From UBA1801 sp035353395 (GTDB taxonomy: Bacteria > Acidobacteriota > Holophagae > Holophagales > Holophagaceae), in NCBI GenBank assembly GCA_035353395.1, contig DAOPZL010000021.1:1-43169 (forward strand): DNA of 43,169 nt, given 5' to 3'. The position numbers were made by a program, and so were the translations under genes. Positions 16,617 to 26,300 of this stretch are shown one piece after another (the first letter of the stretch is position 1; each line of letters starts with the position of its first letter). The notes below the pieces were generated by a model. That model ran no database searches. It was not told where the DNA came from and worked only from the letters and a program-made list of their open reading frames with translations.

Positions 16617-18050
16617 ATGAAGGTGCTTCACGTTTCAGCGGAACTCTATCCCTTGGTGAAGGTGGGAGGGCTGGGGGACGTGATGGGGGCGCTGCCTCAG
16701 GCCCTGAAGTCCCTCGGCGTGGACGTGCGCGTCCTGATGCCCAGCTATCCGGGGGTGATGAACGGCATCCGGTTCGACGGCGAGACGGCGCGCGTCCCGT
16801 CGGTGCCCGGGTTCGGCGAGGCCCGCCTGCTGCACGGGCGGACCCACGAGGACATCCCCATCTACGTGCTGGACATTCCAGCCTTCTACGACCGCCCCGG
16901 GGGGCCCTACGAGGAATCCGGCGACAGCCACTTCAAGTTCGCCGCCCTCGCCTGGGCCGCCGCGCACCTCGGCATGCACGGGGACGGTCGCCACTGGAAG
17001 CCTCGGATCGTCCACTGCCACGACTGGCAGTCGGGCCTCGCGCCCGCCTACCTCGCCTTCGCCGGATCCCCCCGGCCGGCGACAGTGGTGAACATCCACA
17101 ACCTCGCCTACCAGGGCATCTACCCCGGCAGCCTCCTGGCGGACCTGAACCTCCCTCCCGCGGCCTTCCACATGGAGGGGGTCGAGTTCCTGGGGAAGAT
17201 CAACTTCCTGAAGGCGGGGCTGGCCTATGCGGACCGCATCGTCACCGTCAGCCCCACCTACGCCCGGGAGATCCAGCGGCCCGAATGGGGCTGGTACCTG
17301 GAAGGCCTTCTGGCCAAGCGGTCCGGCGATCTGGTGGGCATCCTGAACGGAGCCGACTACGGGATCTGGAGCCCGGCCCACAGCCCCTATCTGAGCTTCC
17401 ACTACGACCTGCCGGGACTCTCCGGGAAGAAGATCTGCAAGAACCTCCTGCAGCGGGAACTCGACCTGGAGGAGAACCCGGACGCGCCGCTCTTCACGGT
17501 GATCAGCCGCCTGGCGCCCCAGAAGGGACTGGACATGGTGCTCGAGAACGTCGAGCACCTCGCGTCCCTGGGAGCCCAGCTCGCCGTCCTGGGAACGGGG
17601 GAGCCGGCCCTGGAGGACGGCTTCCGGAAGGCCGCCGCCGCCCGACCGGACCAGGTCGCGGTCCGGGTGGGCTTCGACGAGGGCCTCGCCCATCGTTTCC
17701 TGGCGGGCGCCGACGCCCTGCTCATGCCCTCCCGGCAGGAACCCTGCGGCCTCACCCAGATCTACGCGCTCCGCTTCGGGACCCTGCCGGTCGTCCGGAA
17801 GACCGGGGGCCTGGCGGATACCGTGGTGGACGCCAGCCCGGAGGCCCTGGCGGGAGGCACCGCCACGGGTTTCGTCTTCGAGCCGGAGAACGCCTGGGTG
17901 CTGGGCGAGACGATCGGCCGGGCCTGCGCCCTCTACCGCCAGGATCCCCACGGCTGGGCGGACGTCCAGCGGCGCGCCATGAGGCAGGACTTCAGCTGGA
18001 AGGCCTCGGCGGGACACTACCTCGAACTCTACAAGGGACTGGTGCATTAG
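16617..18050 (+). CDS. glgA: Glycogen synthase (ADP-glucose, GT5)
   Basis: Transfers glucose from ADP-glucose to the non-reducing end of an alpha-1,4-glucan. The 477-aa GT-B protein starts MKVLHVSAELYPLVKVGGLGDV, with the KxGGLGD ADP-glucose-binding loop. It continues through VHCHDWQSGLAPAYL, TVVNIHNLAYQGIY, IVTVSPTYAREI, ILNGADYGIW and the second domain ISRLAPQKGLDM, then SRQEPCGLTQIYALRFGTLP and RKTGGLADTVVD (second KTGGL-type motif). Length matches bacterial GlgA. The start has AGGGG seven bases upstream. A TACGCT -10-like element (16582-16587) may provide an extra promoter between glgC and glgA. Confidence 0.96.
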   Translation: MKVLHVSAELYPLVKVGGLGDVMGALPQALKSLGVDVRVLMPSYPGVMNGIRFDGETARVPSVPGFGEARLLHGRTHEDIPIYVLDIPAFYDRPGGPYEESGDSHFKFAALAWAAAHLGMHGDGRHWKPRIVHCHDWQSGLAPAYLAFAGSPRPATVVNIHNLAYQGIYPGSLLADLNLPPAAFHMEGVEFLGKINFLKAGLAYADRIVTVSPTYAREIQRPEWGWYLEGLLAKRSGDLVGILNGADYGIWSPAHSPYLSFHYDLPGLSGKKICKNLLQRELDLEENPDAPLFTVISRLAPQKGLDMVLENVEHLASLGAQLAVLGTGEPALEDGFRKAAAARPDQVAVRVGFDEGLAHRFLAGADALLMPSRQEPCGLTQIYALRFGTLPVVRKTGGLADTVVDASPEALAGGTATGFVFEPENAWVLGETIGRACALYRQDPHGWADVQRRAMRQDFSWKASAGHYLELYKGLVH

Positions 18051-18069
18051 CTGTTGCTATCCTGCCGGG

Positions 18070-18735
18070 ATGCCCGACGATGCCCGGACTCTCTCCGCGA
18101 ACCTTCGGCCCGCAAAGGGCCTGACCGCCCGGCGGCTCAAGCTGCTCGGCGCCTTCCTGGTCCTGCTGGGGCTGGTGCTTCCCCTCTATTCCTGCCGGGG
18201 CCGTTTCGAGGACGCCGCGGGCCGGGAAGTCCGGTACGTGGACTCGCGCGGCGTCGTGGTCCAGGACCAGGGACCGTTCTATCCGGCGCCTCCGGGCGCG
18301 GTCCGGCTCGAGACCGGGATGAAGCCTCCCGCGGGGATCCGCTACCGGAAGAACTACCACTACTTCTTCAGCGATTTCGACCGGACCGACAAGACCGACT
18401 GGTTCCGGCTGGGCGGGATGCTCTGGCCCATGCCCGCGGCCCTCTGGGCGGACCGCCTGAGGCGGCGCTGGAGCCGCTGGCCGTTCCGGGCGCTGGAGCC
18501 CCTGCTGCTGGGGGTGACCGCGGCCTCGCTGTGCCTTGGCGCGCTGTTCGGGGCCAAGGAGGCGGGGTTCTGGGCGGCGTGGCTGGGCATCCTCGGCTAT
18601 GCCACAGGCGCGTCCTGGGCGGACGTGGCCGCGCTGTGCGCGTGGAAACCCGGGCTGAAGCTCACCTGGAAGATCCTCGGCGCGGTCCTGGTCTCCTGTG
18701 CCTTCCTGGCCGCTCCGGTGCTTGCCGTACTGTAA
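18070..18735 (+). CDS. Hypothetical integral membrane protein downstream of glgA
   Basis: A 221-aa protein with four likely membrane segments: ~24-42 (LLGAFLVLLGLVLPLYSC), ~146-164, ~168-190 and ~200-221. Between the first and second is an outside or inside loop rich in Arg/Tyr/Phe (VRYVDSRGVVVQDQGPF, RKNYHYFFSDFDRTDK). I recognise no family. It starts 19 bases after glgA with almost no leader and no clear ribosome binding site, so its start is uncertain; a TATCCT-like -10 sits just before it. Position suggests co-expression with glgCA, but nothing in the sequence links it to glycogen. Confidence 0.65.
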   Translation: MPDDARTLSANLRPAKGLTARRLKLLGAFLVLLGLVLPLYSCRGRFEDAAGREVRYVDSRGVVVQDQGPFYPAPPGAVRLETGMKPPAGIRYRKNYHYFFSDFDRTDKTDWFRLGGMLWPMPAALWADRLRRRWSRWPFRALEPLLLGVTAASLCLGALFGAKEAGFWAAWLGILGYATGASWADVAALCAWKPGLKLTWKILGAVLVSCAFLAAPVLAVL

Positions 18736-18849
18736 TTTTATCCCAAATGTTAAGAATAAATAGAATTATTTTGCAACTGTTTTGACTATAGTATAAAAAT
18801 GAAGGATGGCGGATCCGGGCCGAGCCGTTTAATCCCGTCAATACAAGAT

Positions 18850-18963
18850 GGGAACCGCGAATTTACGCGAATGAACGCGAAAGAGGACAAGGATGGGTTC
18901 GCGCAGGCTCGTCTTTTTATTCGCGTGAGCGCGCAGCGCGCCTTCGCGTCATTCGCGGTTCCC
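18850..18963. repeat. Palindromic ~114-bp intergenic repeat, copy 1
   Basis: Perfect 13-bp terminal inverted repeats (18850-18862 and 18951-18963; GGGAACCGCGAAT / ATTCGCGGTTCCC) enclose an imperfect palindrome with internal ACGCGAAT units and a GCGCGC hairpin. A second copy lies at 39339-39437, with about 14 bases fewer near the left end and otherwise near-identical through the central GCGAAAGAGGACAAGGATG block. No transposase is present, so it resembles a miniature inverted-repeat or REP-type element. It sits between the convergent 18070 gene and glgP. The AT-rich segment before it (18736-18800) contains no gene. Confidence 0.8.
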
Positions 18964-19003
18964 AGCGCAGTTTTCTGGTTGGTGTCGTCCGGACTTATCA
19001 GTC

Positions 19004-21130
19004 TCAGGGTTCCGGCATCTGGCACGACGAGGCGGCGGCGGCGGGCAGGTAGCAGTTGCGGGCGTAGTCCATCACCATCCGGTCGGCGTTGAAGCGCCAG
19101 GCCAGGGTGCGCATGGAGCGCTTGACGCGCGCCATCCAGCGCCGCGGCACGCCGTCCGGGTCCCGGTCGTAGTACATGGGCACGACCTGCTCCTCGAGCA
19201 CCTGGAAGAGGCTCTCGGCGTCCCGCCGGTCCTGGACGGCCTGGTCCGCGTGGATCTCGCCGTCGCCGATGGCGAAGCCGTTCTCCCCGTCGTAGGCCTC
19301 GGCCCACCAGCCGTCCAGGATGGAGATGTGGAGGCCGCCGTTCATGACCACCTTCATGCCGCTGGTGCCGCAGGCCTCCAGGGGGCGCCTCGGGAGGTTG
19401 AGCCAGGCGTCGATGCCCTGGTACAGGTTGCGGCCGACGTGGATGTTGTAGTTCTCGACGAAGACGATGCGGTCCCGGAAGCGCGGGTCCTCGCAAAGCT
19501 GGCCGACCCTCTGGATGATGCACTTGCCCGGCCCGTCCGCCGGGTGCGAGCGGCCCGCGAAGATGAGGTTGACGGGGCGGTCGGGATGGTTCACGAGGCG
19601 GTCCAGCCGGTCCAGGTCCGTGAACAGCAGGTCCGGGCGCTTGTAGGGGACGAAGCGGCGGGCGAACCCGATGGTGAGGACGTCGGATTCCAGGTTCGGA
19701 AGGACGTCGCGGGGCAGGCCCAGCCGCGCGTGCATGCCGGTCACGAGGGTCTTGACGAGGCGCATCATCCTCGCCTTCAGCACCTGCTTGATCTCCCAGA
19801 TCTCCGCCGGATCGATGCCCTCCAGCTTCATCCAGAGATCGGGCCGGACGATGGCCTCCATCCAGTTGGCGCCGAGGTGGTACTGGAAGAGCTCGTTCAG
19901 CTCCGCGGAGAGCCAGGTGGCCGTGTGGACGCCGTTGGTGACGTGGCCGATGGGGACCTCCTCCTCCCTACGGTCCGGCCAGAGGCACTGCCACATGTTC
20001 CGGGAGACGATGCCGTGGAGGGCGGAGACCGCGTTGGCCCGCCGGGAGCACTTGAGGGCGAGCACGGTGGGCATGAAGGGGGAGGCGTGGTCGGCGGGGT
20101 TGATCCTCCCCAGCCCCAGGATGTCCTGGATGGGCAGCTTCAGTCCTTCCGCCAGGGGCCTCAGGTGCTCCTCGGCCAGCTCCGCCGGGAAGCGGTCGTG
20201 CCCGGCCTCGACGGGCGTGTGCGTGGTGAAGACGGTCCCGCCCGAGGCCTCCTGGATGGCCTTCCAGGGTTCCAGGCCGTCCGCCTGGACGCGGCGCCGG
20301 GCCCGCTCCAGGATCGCGAAGGCCGAGTGGCCCTCGTTCAGGTGGTAGACGCTCGGCGTGATGCCGAGGGCCCGCACCGCCCGGGAGCCTCCGACCCCCA
20401 GGAGCATCTCCTGCTGGATGCGCATCCGCTGGTCGCCCCCGTAGAGCTGGGCCGCCAGGGCCTGGTCCTCCTCGCTGTTGGCGTCGCACTTGGTGTCGAG
20501 GAGGATCAAGCGGATCCGACCGACCTTGGCCTCCCAGATATCGGCGTGGACCGTCCGCCCCGGCATCTCCACCGCGACCCGGACGGGCCGTCCGGCAGGA
20601 TCCAGGGCCGGCCTGATGGGCAGGTCCTCGATCTCGTAAGGCTCCTTCACATCGTGCTGCCAGAAGCTGGCGTCCAGCACCTGCGTGGTGTAGCCCTGGC
20701 GGTAGAGCAGGCCCACCGCGACGAGGGGGATGCCGAGGTTGGAGGCCCCCTTCAGGTGGTCCCCCGCGAGGATGCCCAGGCCACCCGAGTAGATGGGCAG
20801 GGATTCGTGGATGCCGAACTCGGCGCAGAAGTACACCACCGGCCTGGACTGGAGGGCTCCGGCATGCACCAGGCCCCAGGTGGTGACGGGGGTCAGGTAG
20901 TCGTTGAGCTGCCGGAGGGCGCGGTCGGTGCGGGTCTGGATGTCCACCTCCGCGGCTCGCTGCTCCAGGAAGACAGGGTCGACCTCGCGCAGCACCCGCA
21001 CGGGGTTCCGGTGGGCCCGGTGGTACAGCTCCAGGTCGATGTCGCGGAAGATGGCGCGCACTTCGGGGCGCCAGGTCCACCAAAGGTTCTCGGTGAGCTT
21101 GTGGAGTTTCTGCTGGAGGGTGGGGGACAT
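19004..21130 (-). CDS. glgP: Alpha-glucan (glycogen) phosphorylase, GT35
   Basis: A 708-aa PLP enzyme releasing glucose 1-phosphate from glycogen or maltodextrin. The N-terminus has the DUF3417 segment (KLTENLWWTWRPEVRAIF) that marks the shorter bacterial/archaeal phosphorylase type (~700-850 aa) as opposed to the E. coli type. Next come YFCAEFGIHESLPIYSGGLG with HLKGASNLGIPLVAVGLLY, TTHTPVEAGHDRF, IGHVTNGVHTATW and TIGFARRFVPYKRP, and the cofactor-lysine site EACGTSGMKVVMNGG followed by DGWWAEAYDGENGFAIG. The ATG at 21128-21130 is used because the upstream in-frame extension is low-complexity. It lies 61 bp downstream of glgB, third in the minus-strand glycogen operon. Confidence 0.93.
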   Translation of the reverse strand: MSPTLQQKLHKLTENLWWTWRPEVRAIFRDIDLELYHRAHRNPVRVLREVDPVFLEQRAAEVDIQTRTDRALRQLNDYLTPVTTWGLVHAGALQSRPVVYFCAEFGIHESLPIYSGGLGILAGDHLKGASNLGIPLVAVGLLYRQGYTTQVLDASFWQHDVKEPYEIEDLPIRPALDPAGRPVRVAVEMPGRTVHADIWEAKVGRIRLILLDTKCDANSEEDQALAAQLYGGDQRMRIQQEMLLGVGGSRAVRALGITPSVYHLNEGHSAFAILERARRRVQADGLEPWKAIQEASGGTVFTTHTPVEAGHDRFPAELAEEHLRPLAEGLKLPIQDILGLGRINPADHASPFMPTVLALKCSRRANAVSALHGIVSRNMWQCLWPDRREEEVPIGHVTNGVHTATWLSAELNELFQYHLGANWMEAIVRPDLWMKLEGIDPAEIWEIKQVLKARMMRLVKTLVTGMHARLGLPRDVLPNLESDVLTIGFARRFVPYKRPDLLFTDLDRLDRLVNHPDRPVNLIFAGRSHPADGPGKCIIQRVGQLCEDPRFRDRIVFVENYNIHVGRNLYQGIDAWLNLPRRPLEACGTSGMKVVMNGGLHISILDGWWAEAYDGENGFAIGDGEIHADQAVQDRRDAESLFQVLEEQVVPMYYDRDPDGVPRRWMARVKRSMRTLAWRFNADRMVMDYARNCYLPAAAASSCQMPEP

Positions 21131-21191
21131 GGGAACCTGCCTGGAATGTCTGGGTTCGAGGGGCGGGGGTTGGATGAACCTGGCCGGTCCT

Positions 21192-23384
21192 TCATTCCGG
21201 CCGCAGGAAGAGGGCTCCGAGGGGCGGGAGGGTGAGGGCGAGGGAGTACGGGAACCCGTGCATGGGGACGGCCTCGGCGGCGACGCCGCCCACGTTCCCG
21301 AAATCCTGGCCCCCGTAGTGCCGGGAATCCGAATTGACGACCTCCGCATAGCGGCCTTCCCGGGGGACGCCGATCCGGTAGCCCTGCTGGGGCTGGGCGG
21401 TGAAGTTCAGGACGGCCACGACGAAGTCGTCGTGGGCCGCGTTCCAGCGGAGCAGGGACAGGGTGCTGTTGCGCCGGTCCTCGCAGTCGATCCACTGGAA
21501 GCCCCAGGGCTCGCAGTCCCCTTCGTGGAGGGCCGGCGTTCCGCGGTAGAGGTGGTTCAGGTCCTTCACGAGGCGGAGGACGCCCTGGTGGGGTTCGTGC
21601 TGGAGGAGCTGCCAGTCCAGGGCGCGGTTGTGGTCCCATTCGTGGTCCTGCCCGAACTCTCCTCCCATGAACAGCAGCTTCTTGCCCGGGTGGGCCATCT
21701 GGTAGCAGAAGAGGAGGCGCAGGTTGGCGAACTGCTCCCAGCGGGTGCCCGGCATGCGCCACAGCAGCGACTTCTTGCCGTGCACCACCTCGTCGTGGGA
21801 GAGGGGCAGCATGAAGTTCTCCGCGTGGTGGTACAGCATGCTGAAGGTGATCTCGGCGTGGTGGTAGCGCCGGTGGAGCATGTTGCGGCCCAGGTAGCCC
21901 AGGGTGTCGTGCATCCAGCCCATGTCCCACTTGAAGCCGAAGCCCAGGCCTCCCGAGGAGGTGGGCCGCGAGACCCTCGGCCAGGAGGTGCTCTCCTCCG
22001 CCACGGTCATGGCGTCGGGGAACTCGCCGTAGACCGCCTCGTTCATCCGGCGCAGGAAGGCCACGGCCTCCAGGTTCTCGCGGCCGCCGTAGCGGTTCGG
22101 GACCCATTCGCCCGCCTTCCGCGAGTAGTCCAGGTAGAGCATGCTGGCCACCGCGTCCACCCGCAGGCCGTCGAGGTGGAACTGGTCCAGCCAGAAGAGG
22201 GCGTTGGCGATCAGGTAGTTCTGGACCTCGGTGCGGCCGTAGTTGTAGATGAGGGTGCCCCAGTCCGTGTGGCGCCCCTTCCGGGGGTCCGCGTGCTCGT
22301 AGCAGTGGGTCCCGTCGAAGAGCCCCAGGCCGTGGGCGTCCTCCGGGAAGTGGGCCGGCACCCAGTCCAGCAGGACGCCCAGGTCCGCCTGGTGGCAGGC
22401 GTCCACGAAGGCCCGGAAGTCGTCGGGCGAACCGTAGCGGCCCGTGGGGGCGAAGAGCCCCAGGGGCTGGTAGCCCCAGGACCCGTAGAAGGGATGTTCG
22501 CTCACGGGCAGGAGCTGGACGTGCGTGAAGCCGGCCTCCTGCACGTAGGGGATCAGCTGCTCCGCCAGCTCCCGGTAGCCCAGGAAGCTCCCGTCCGCAC
22601 GGCGGCGCCAGGAGCCCGCGTGCAGCTCGTAGATGCTGACCGGGGCCGTGTGGCGGTGCCGGTCCCGGCGCCCCGCCATCCATGTCCCGTCGCCCCATTC
22701 GTAGGCGCCGAGGCCCTGGACGATGGAGGCCGTGCCGGGGGGCGTCTCGCACCGGAAGGCGAAAGGGTCGGCCTTGAGGGACATCAGGCGCCCTTGCGGG
22801 TTCTTGATCTCGAACTTGTAGAGCTCGCCGGGCTGGAGGTGGGGGATGAAGAGCTCCCAGATGCCGTTCATGGCGTACTGCTGCATGGGGTGGCAGCGGC
22901 CGTCCCAGTGGTTGAAGGGGCCCACGACGCTGACCCGGCGGGCGTTCGGCGCCCAGACGGCGAAGGCCACGCCCGCCACGCCGTCGACGACGCGCGGATG
23001 CGCCCCGAGCCGCTCGTAGGCCCTCATGTGGGTGCCTTCTCCCAGCAGGTAGCGGTCCAGCTCCCCGAGCACGGCGCCGAAGCGGTAGGGATCCTCCGCC
23101 TCCCAGGTCCTGCCTCCCCCGTGCATGCGGTAGCGGAACTTGAAGGGGACGGCCGGGGGAGGCAGGACACCCTCGAACAGCCCCTCGGGATGGATCCGGC
23201 GCAGCTCCGCCGCCGCGTCCCCGGACCCGTGGTGCAGGACCTCGATCCGCTCCGCCCATGGGATGAACGCCCGGACCACGACCCCGCCCCCGGGCAGGGC
23301 GTGCATGCCGAACCAGTCCACCGGGCTCGCGAGGTCGCCGCGGAGGAAGAGGTCGAGGTCGAGGGTTGCTGGCTCTGCGGTCAT
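21192..23384 (-). CDS. glgB: 1,4-alpha-glucan branching enzyme (GH13)
   Basis: Introduces alpha-1,6 branches into glycogen. The 730-aa protein has an N-terminal extra domain (~20-115), a CBM48 domain (~125-215; VWAPNARRVSVVGPFNHWDG), a GH13 barrel (~250-620) and a beta C-terminal domain, the usual long-form length. Catalytic residues seen: D410 (LDGLRVDAVAS), E463 (TVAEESTSWP) and D531 (LSHDEVVHGK). YGSWGYQPLGLFAPTGRYG and FMGGEFGQDHEWDH are typical of branching enzymes. Its ATG overlaps the stop of the upstream debranching-enzyme gene as ATGA, so it is translationally coupled to it. Confidence 0.96.
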   Translation of the reverse strand: MTAEPATLDLDLFLRGDLASPVDWFGMHALPGGGVVVRAFIPWAERIEVLHHGSGDAAAELRRIHPEGLFEGVLPPPAVPFKFRYRMHGGGRTWEAEDPYRFGAVLGELDRYLLGEGTHMRAYERLGAHPRVVDGVAGVAFAVWAPNARRVSVVGPFNHWDGRCHPMQQYAMNGIWELFIPHLQPGELYKFEIKNPQGRLMSLKADPFAFRCETPPGTASIVQGLGAYEWGDGTWMAGRRDRHRHTAPVSIYELHAGSWRRRADGSFLGYRELAEQLIPYVQEAGFTHVQLLPVSEHPFYGSWGYQPLGLFAPTGRYGSPDDFRAFVDACHQADLGVLLDWVPAHFPEDAHGLGLFDGTHCYEHADPRKGRHTDWGTLIYNYGRTEVQNYLIANALFWLDQFHLDGLRVDAVASMLYLDYSRKAGEWVPNRYGGRENLEAVAFLRRMNEAVYGEFPDAMTVAEESTSWPRVSRPTSSGGLGFGFKWDMGWMHDTLGYLGRNMLHRRYHHAEITFSMLYHHAENFMLPLSHDEVVHGKKSLLWRMPGTRWEQFANLRLLFCYQMAHPGKKLLFMGGEFGQDHEWDHNRALDWQLLQHEPHQGVLRLVKDLNHLYRGTPALHEGDCEPWGFQWIDCEDRRNSTLSLLRWNAAHDDFVVAVLNFTAQPQQGYRIGVPREGRYAEVVNSDSRHYGGQDFGNVGGVAAEAVPMHGFPYSLALTLPPLGALFLRPE

Positions 23385-26300
23385 CGGGGATCCATGGGTT
23401 GAGTGTCCCCCATCTTACTCGCGAGCAGCTCCCACACCCGGAACGCCTCGGCGGCGCTCCAGGCCTGGGCGTCGCAGCCCCTCTGGAGATGGGGCGCATC
23501 CCCGTCGAGGATCTCGGGCAGGTGGCCGACGCAGCCTTCCTTCAGCAGGCGGTCCGAGGAGCCGAGGTAGGCCCTGGCCGCCGCCGTGGCCTCGGGCGAG
23601 AAGTCCCAGGCCCGGGCCAGGGCCTCGCAGAAGGTCGGCAGCAGCCAGCACCAGGCGGTGCCGTTGTGGTAGGCGGGCTTGCGCCGGGTGTCCTCGTCCC
23701 CCTCGTAGCGCCCCCAGTAGGGATGGAGGGGATCGTTGAGCAGGCGGCCGTCCGCGGCCAGGATGGGCGCGGGTGCCGGGACGGGCAGGGGGGCCAGGCT
23801 GCGCAGGGCGCCGGGCACCAGGAGGAAGCGGGAGACGGTCTCCACGATACGGCGGGCGCGGATCCCCGGGACGAGCCCCAGGGTCACCGCGAAGAGCTGG
23901 TTGGGCCGGACCTGGCCGTCGGGCGTGGCCAGGTCCGCCGCCTTGCCCCTGGGCGCGCCCAGGAGGTCGTGCAGGCAGCCCGCCTCCTCGTTCCAGAAGG
24001 CCTCCAGGGAGGCCGTCGCCAGAGCCGCGAGCCCCCCCCAGTCCCCCGGGACCTCCAGCCGTTCCAGCTGGCGGAGCAGGTGGATCCACAGGGCCTGGAT
24101 CTCCACGGGGTAGCCTTCCCGGGGAGTGCCCGCCGGGTAGTTGGTGTCCATCCAGGTGAAGTGCGGGGGGCTCCAGACCAGGCCGGAGGCATGGTCCACG
24201 AGGATGCCGTTGGGAGTGCCCGCGAGGTAGTTCCGGGCGATCGAGGCCAGGACCTCCCGCAGGGCGCGTTGGCCGTCCACGGGGCGGTCGAAGATCCCGG
24301 CGCCGAGGGCCGTCGCCGTCTCGTCGCAGGCGAGGCTGAACCAGAGCGGCGCGTCGGAGGTGTCCCGGTTCGCGGTGGAGTCCGCCGCGAGCATGTTGGG
24401 AAGCGTTCCCCGGTCCTCCAGCCGGGCGAAGGTGAGGAGCAGCCGCAGGACTTCCTCCCGGTGGCCCGCCGCGAGCAGACCCCGCGCCGCGACCAGCGCG
24501 TCCCGGCCCCAGTCCAGGAACCAGGGATAGCCCGCGATGACCGTCCGGCCTTCGTCCCGGCGCACCAGGAAGGCCGAGCAGGCGCGGCGGAGCTGTCCGC
24601 CGAAGGTGTCCGCGTCCGACGAGAGAGGCGCCGGTTCGAGCCGTCCGGCGGGGGGCTCGCCGGGCTCGGCGGAGGCGGTCAGCGTGACGGTCCCGCCCCT
24701 GGGCAGGGGCACGTCGAACCACCCGGGGCTCCAGGCATCCCCGGTCGAGGCCATGCCGCGGCTGGCTTCGACCGGGTGCGGCAGGCCGAGGCACCATTCG
24801 GGGCCGGGGTGGTAGCTCCCCGCGCCGGCCCAGCAGCGCAGCGTCCGGTCCTCGGCGGGGGCGAAGAGGAAGCCGGGCCGGTCCGCCAGGAGCCGGGTGT
24901 GGCCGGCCCACCACGCCCCGGTTTCCGGATCGGCGCGGGTCTCGGCATGGAAGCCCCGGTCCTCCAGGTCCACCCGGAGCGTCAGGCTGACGGCGCAGGC
25001 GGCGGGGAGGTCCTCCCCGAGGCGGGGCGGAGTCTCCGGCCGGGTGAACTCGAGCACGACCGTATTGCTCTCAGGCACCATGCCGGCGGTGAGCGCAACC
25101 TCGACGGTCCGCCCGTCGCCCGCGTTGGCGACGAAGACCCACCGGGCGGGCGGGCCCGGCTCGAAGGCCACCAGGTTGTCGCCGTCCAGGGCCGTGAGGA
25201 AGCCGTCCGCGATGATCCAGGCCCGCACGCGCTTGGCGAGGACGTGCCGGTCGCAGGGGGCGGAAGGGTGCAGGTTGGCGCCCAGGAGGCAGTCGTACTT
25301 GGAGGCGACGGCGCCGAGGTCCGCGTGGAGGCGCACCATCGCCCCCCGGCCGTTCGTGAGGAGGGCCAGCCCGGCGAGGGTGTCCGGCACGAACCGGGGC
25401 CTGGGGGCCAGGAGGCGCAGCCGTCCCGCGGCCTGGCGCCCGGCCTCGGCGAAGCGGTCCAGCACGAGTTCGGCGTCCTGGGAGTCGGCGTCCAGCGTCC
25501 GCAGCTCGGCCGGGAACACGGCCGCGAAGAACCCGGAGCCCCCGGGGACGGATCGCAGGTGCAGGGGGCGGCGCCCCTCCCGCCGGAGGGTGATCTCGAA
25601 GGGGCTGTCGTCCTGGACCAGCAGCCAGTGTCCCGGCGGGACGGGCACGACGCGTCCCACGTCCGCCGTGCGCCAGGTCACCACCGGGCGGTAGCGGTCC
25701 CCGGCCAGGGCCGAGGCCAGGGCGGCGGCCAGGTCCCGCTCGGCCTCCGCCTCGTCCAGGGACGGCAGGCAGGCGAGGAAGGCGGCGGGGTCCCGGGCGA
25801 CCAGCCCGCCGAGGATCCGCCAGTCGATGGGTCCGAGCTTCTCGCAGGGGAGCACCTGCTCGAGGTGGCGGTAGGCCAGGGCGGCCTGGGCCCGGAGGGC
25901 GCGGTAGGCGTCCCCGGCCAGGCCGGCGGGCGTGTGGCTCGCCGCGAGGCAGAAGCAGGCGCCGGGTTCAAGGCGCGTGCCCGGCGGCTCCTGCTCCAGG
26001 AGGTCCACCGGGGAGGGACCGAGGCCCTCCCAGGCCTCCGGAGGAAGCGCCAGATCGTGCGGAGAGGCAGGATCCAGGTTCACCAGGACCAGGCACCGGT
26101 CCAGGCCGTCCTGGGAGGTCCGGCGCAGGGCGAGCACCGGCGCGTCCTCCGGGCTGAGGCGCTCCAGGCGCGCCCCGTCGAAGAAGCAGGGATGGTCCTT
26201 CAGCAGCCGGTTGATCCGCGCCAGCTCGGGGACCAGGTTGGGCTCGGCCCCCCAGGCCATGCCTCTGGCCTCGTGGACATCGATCTTCTCCGCGGCCAGC

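Noticed and set aside
18799..19092. A ~97-aa open frame across the palindromic repeat
   Set aside because: It lies in the repeat and overlaps the glgP end; a similar peptide from the second repeat copy reflects the shared DNA element, not a protein.
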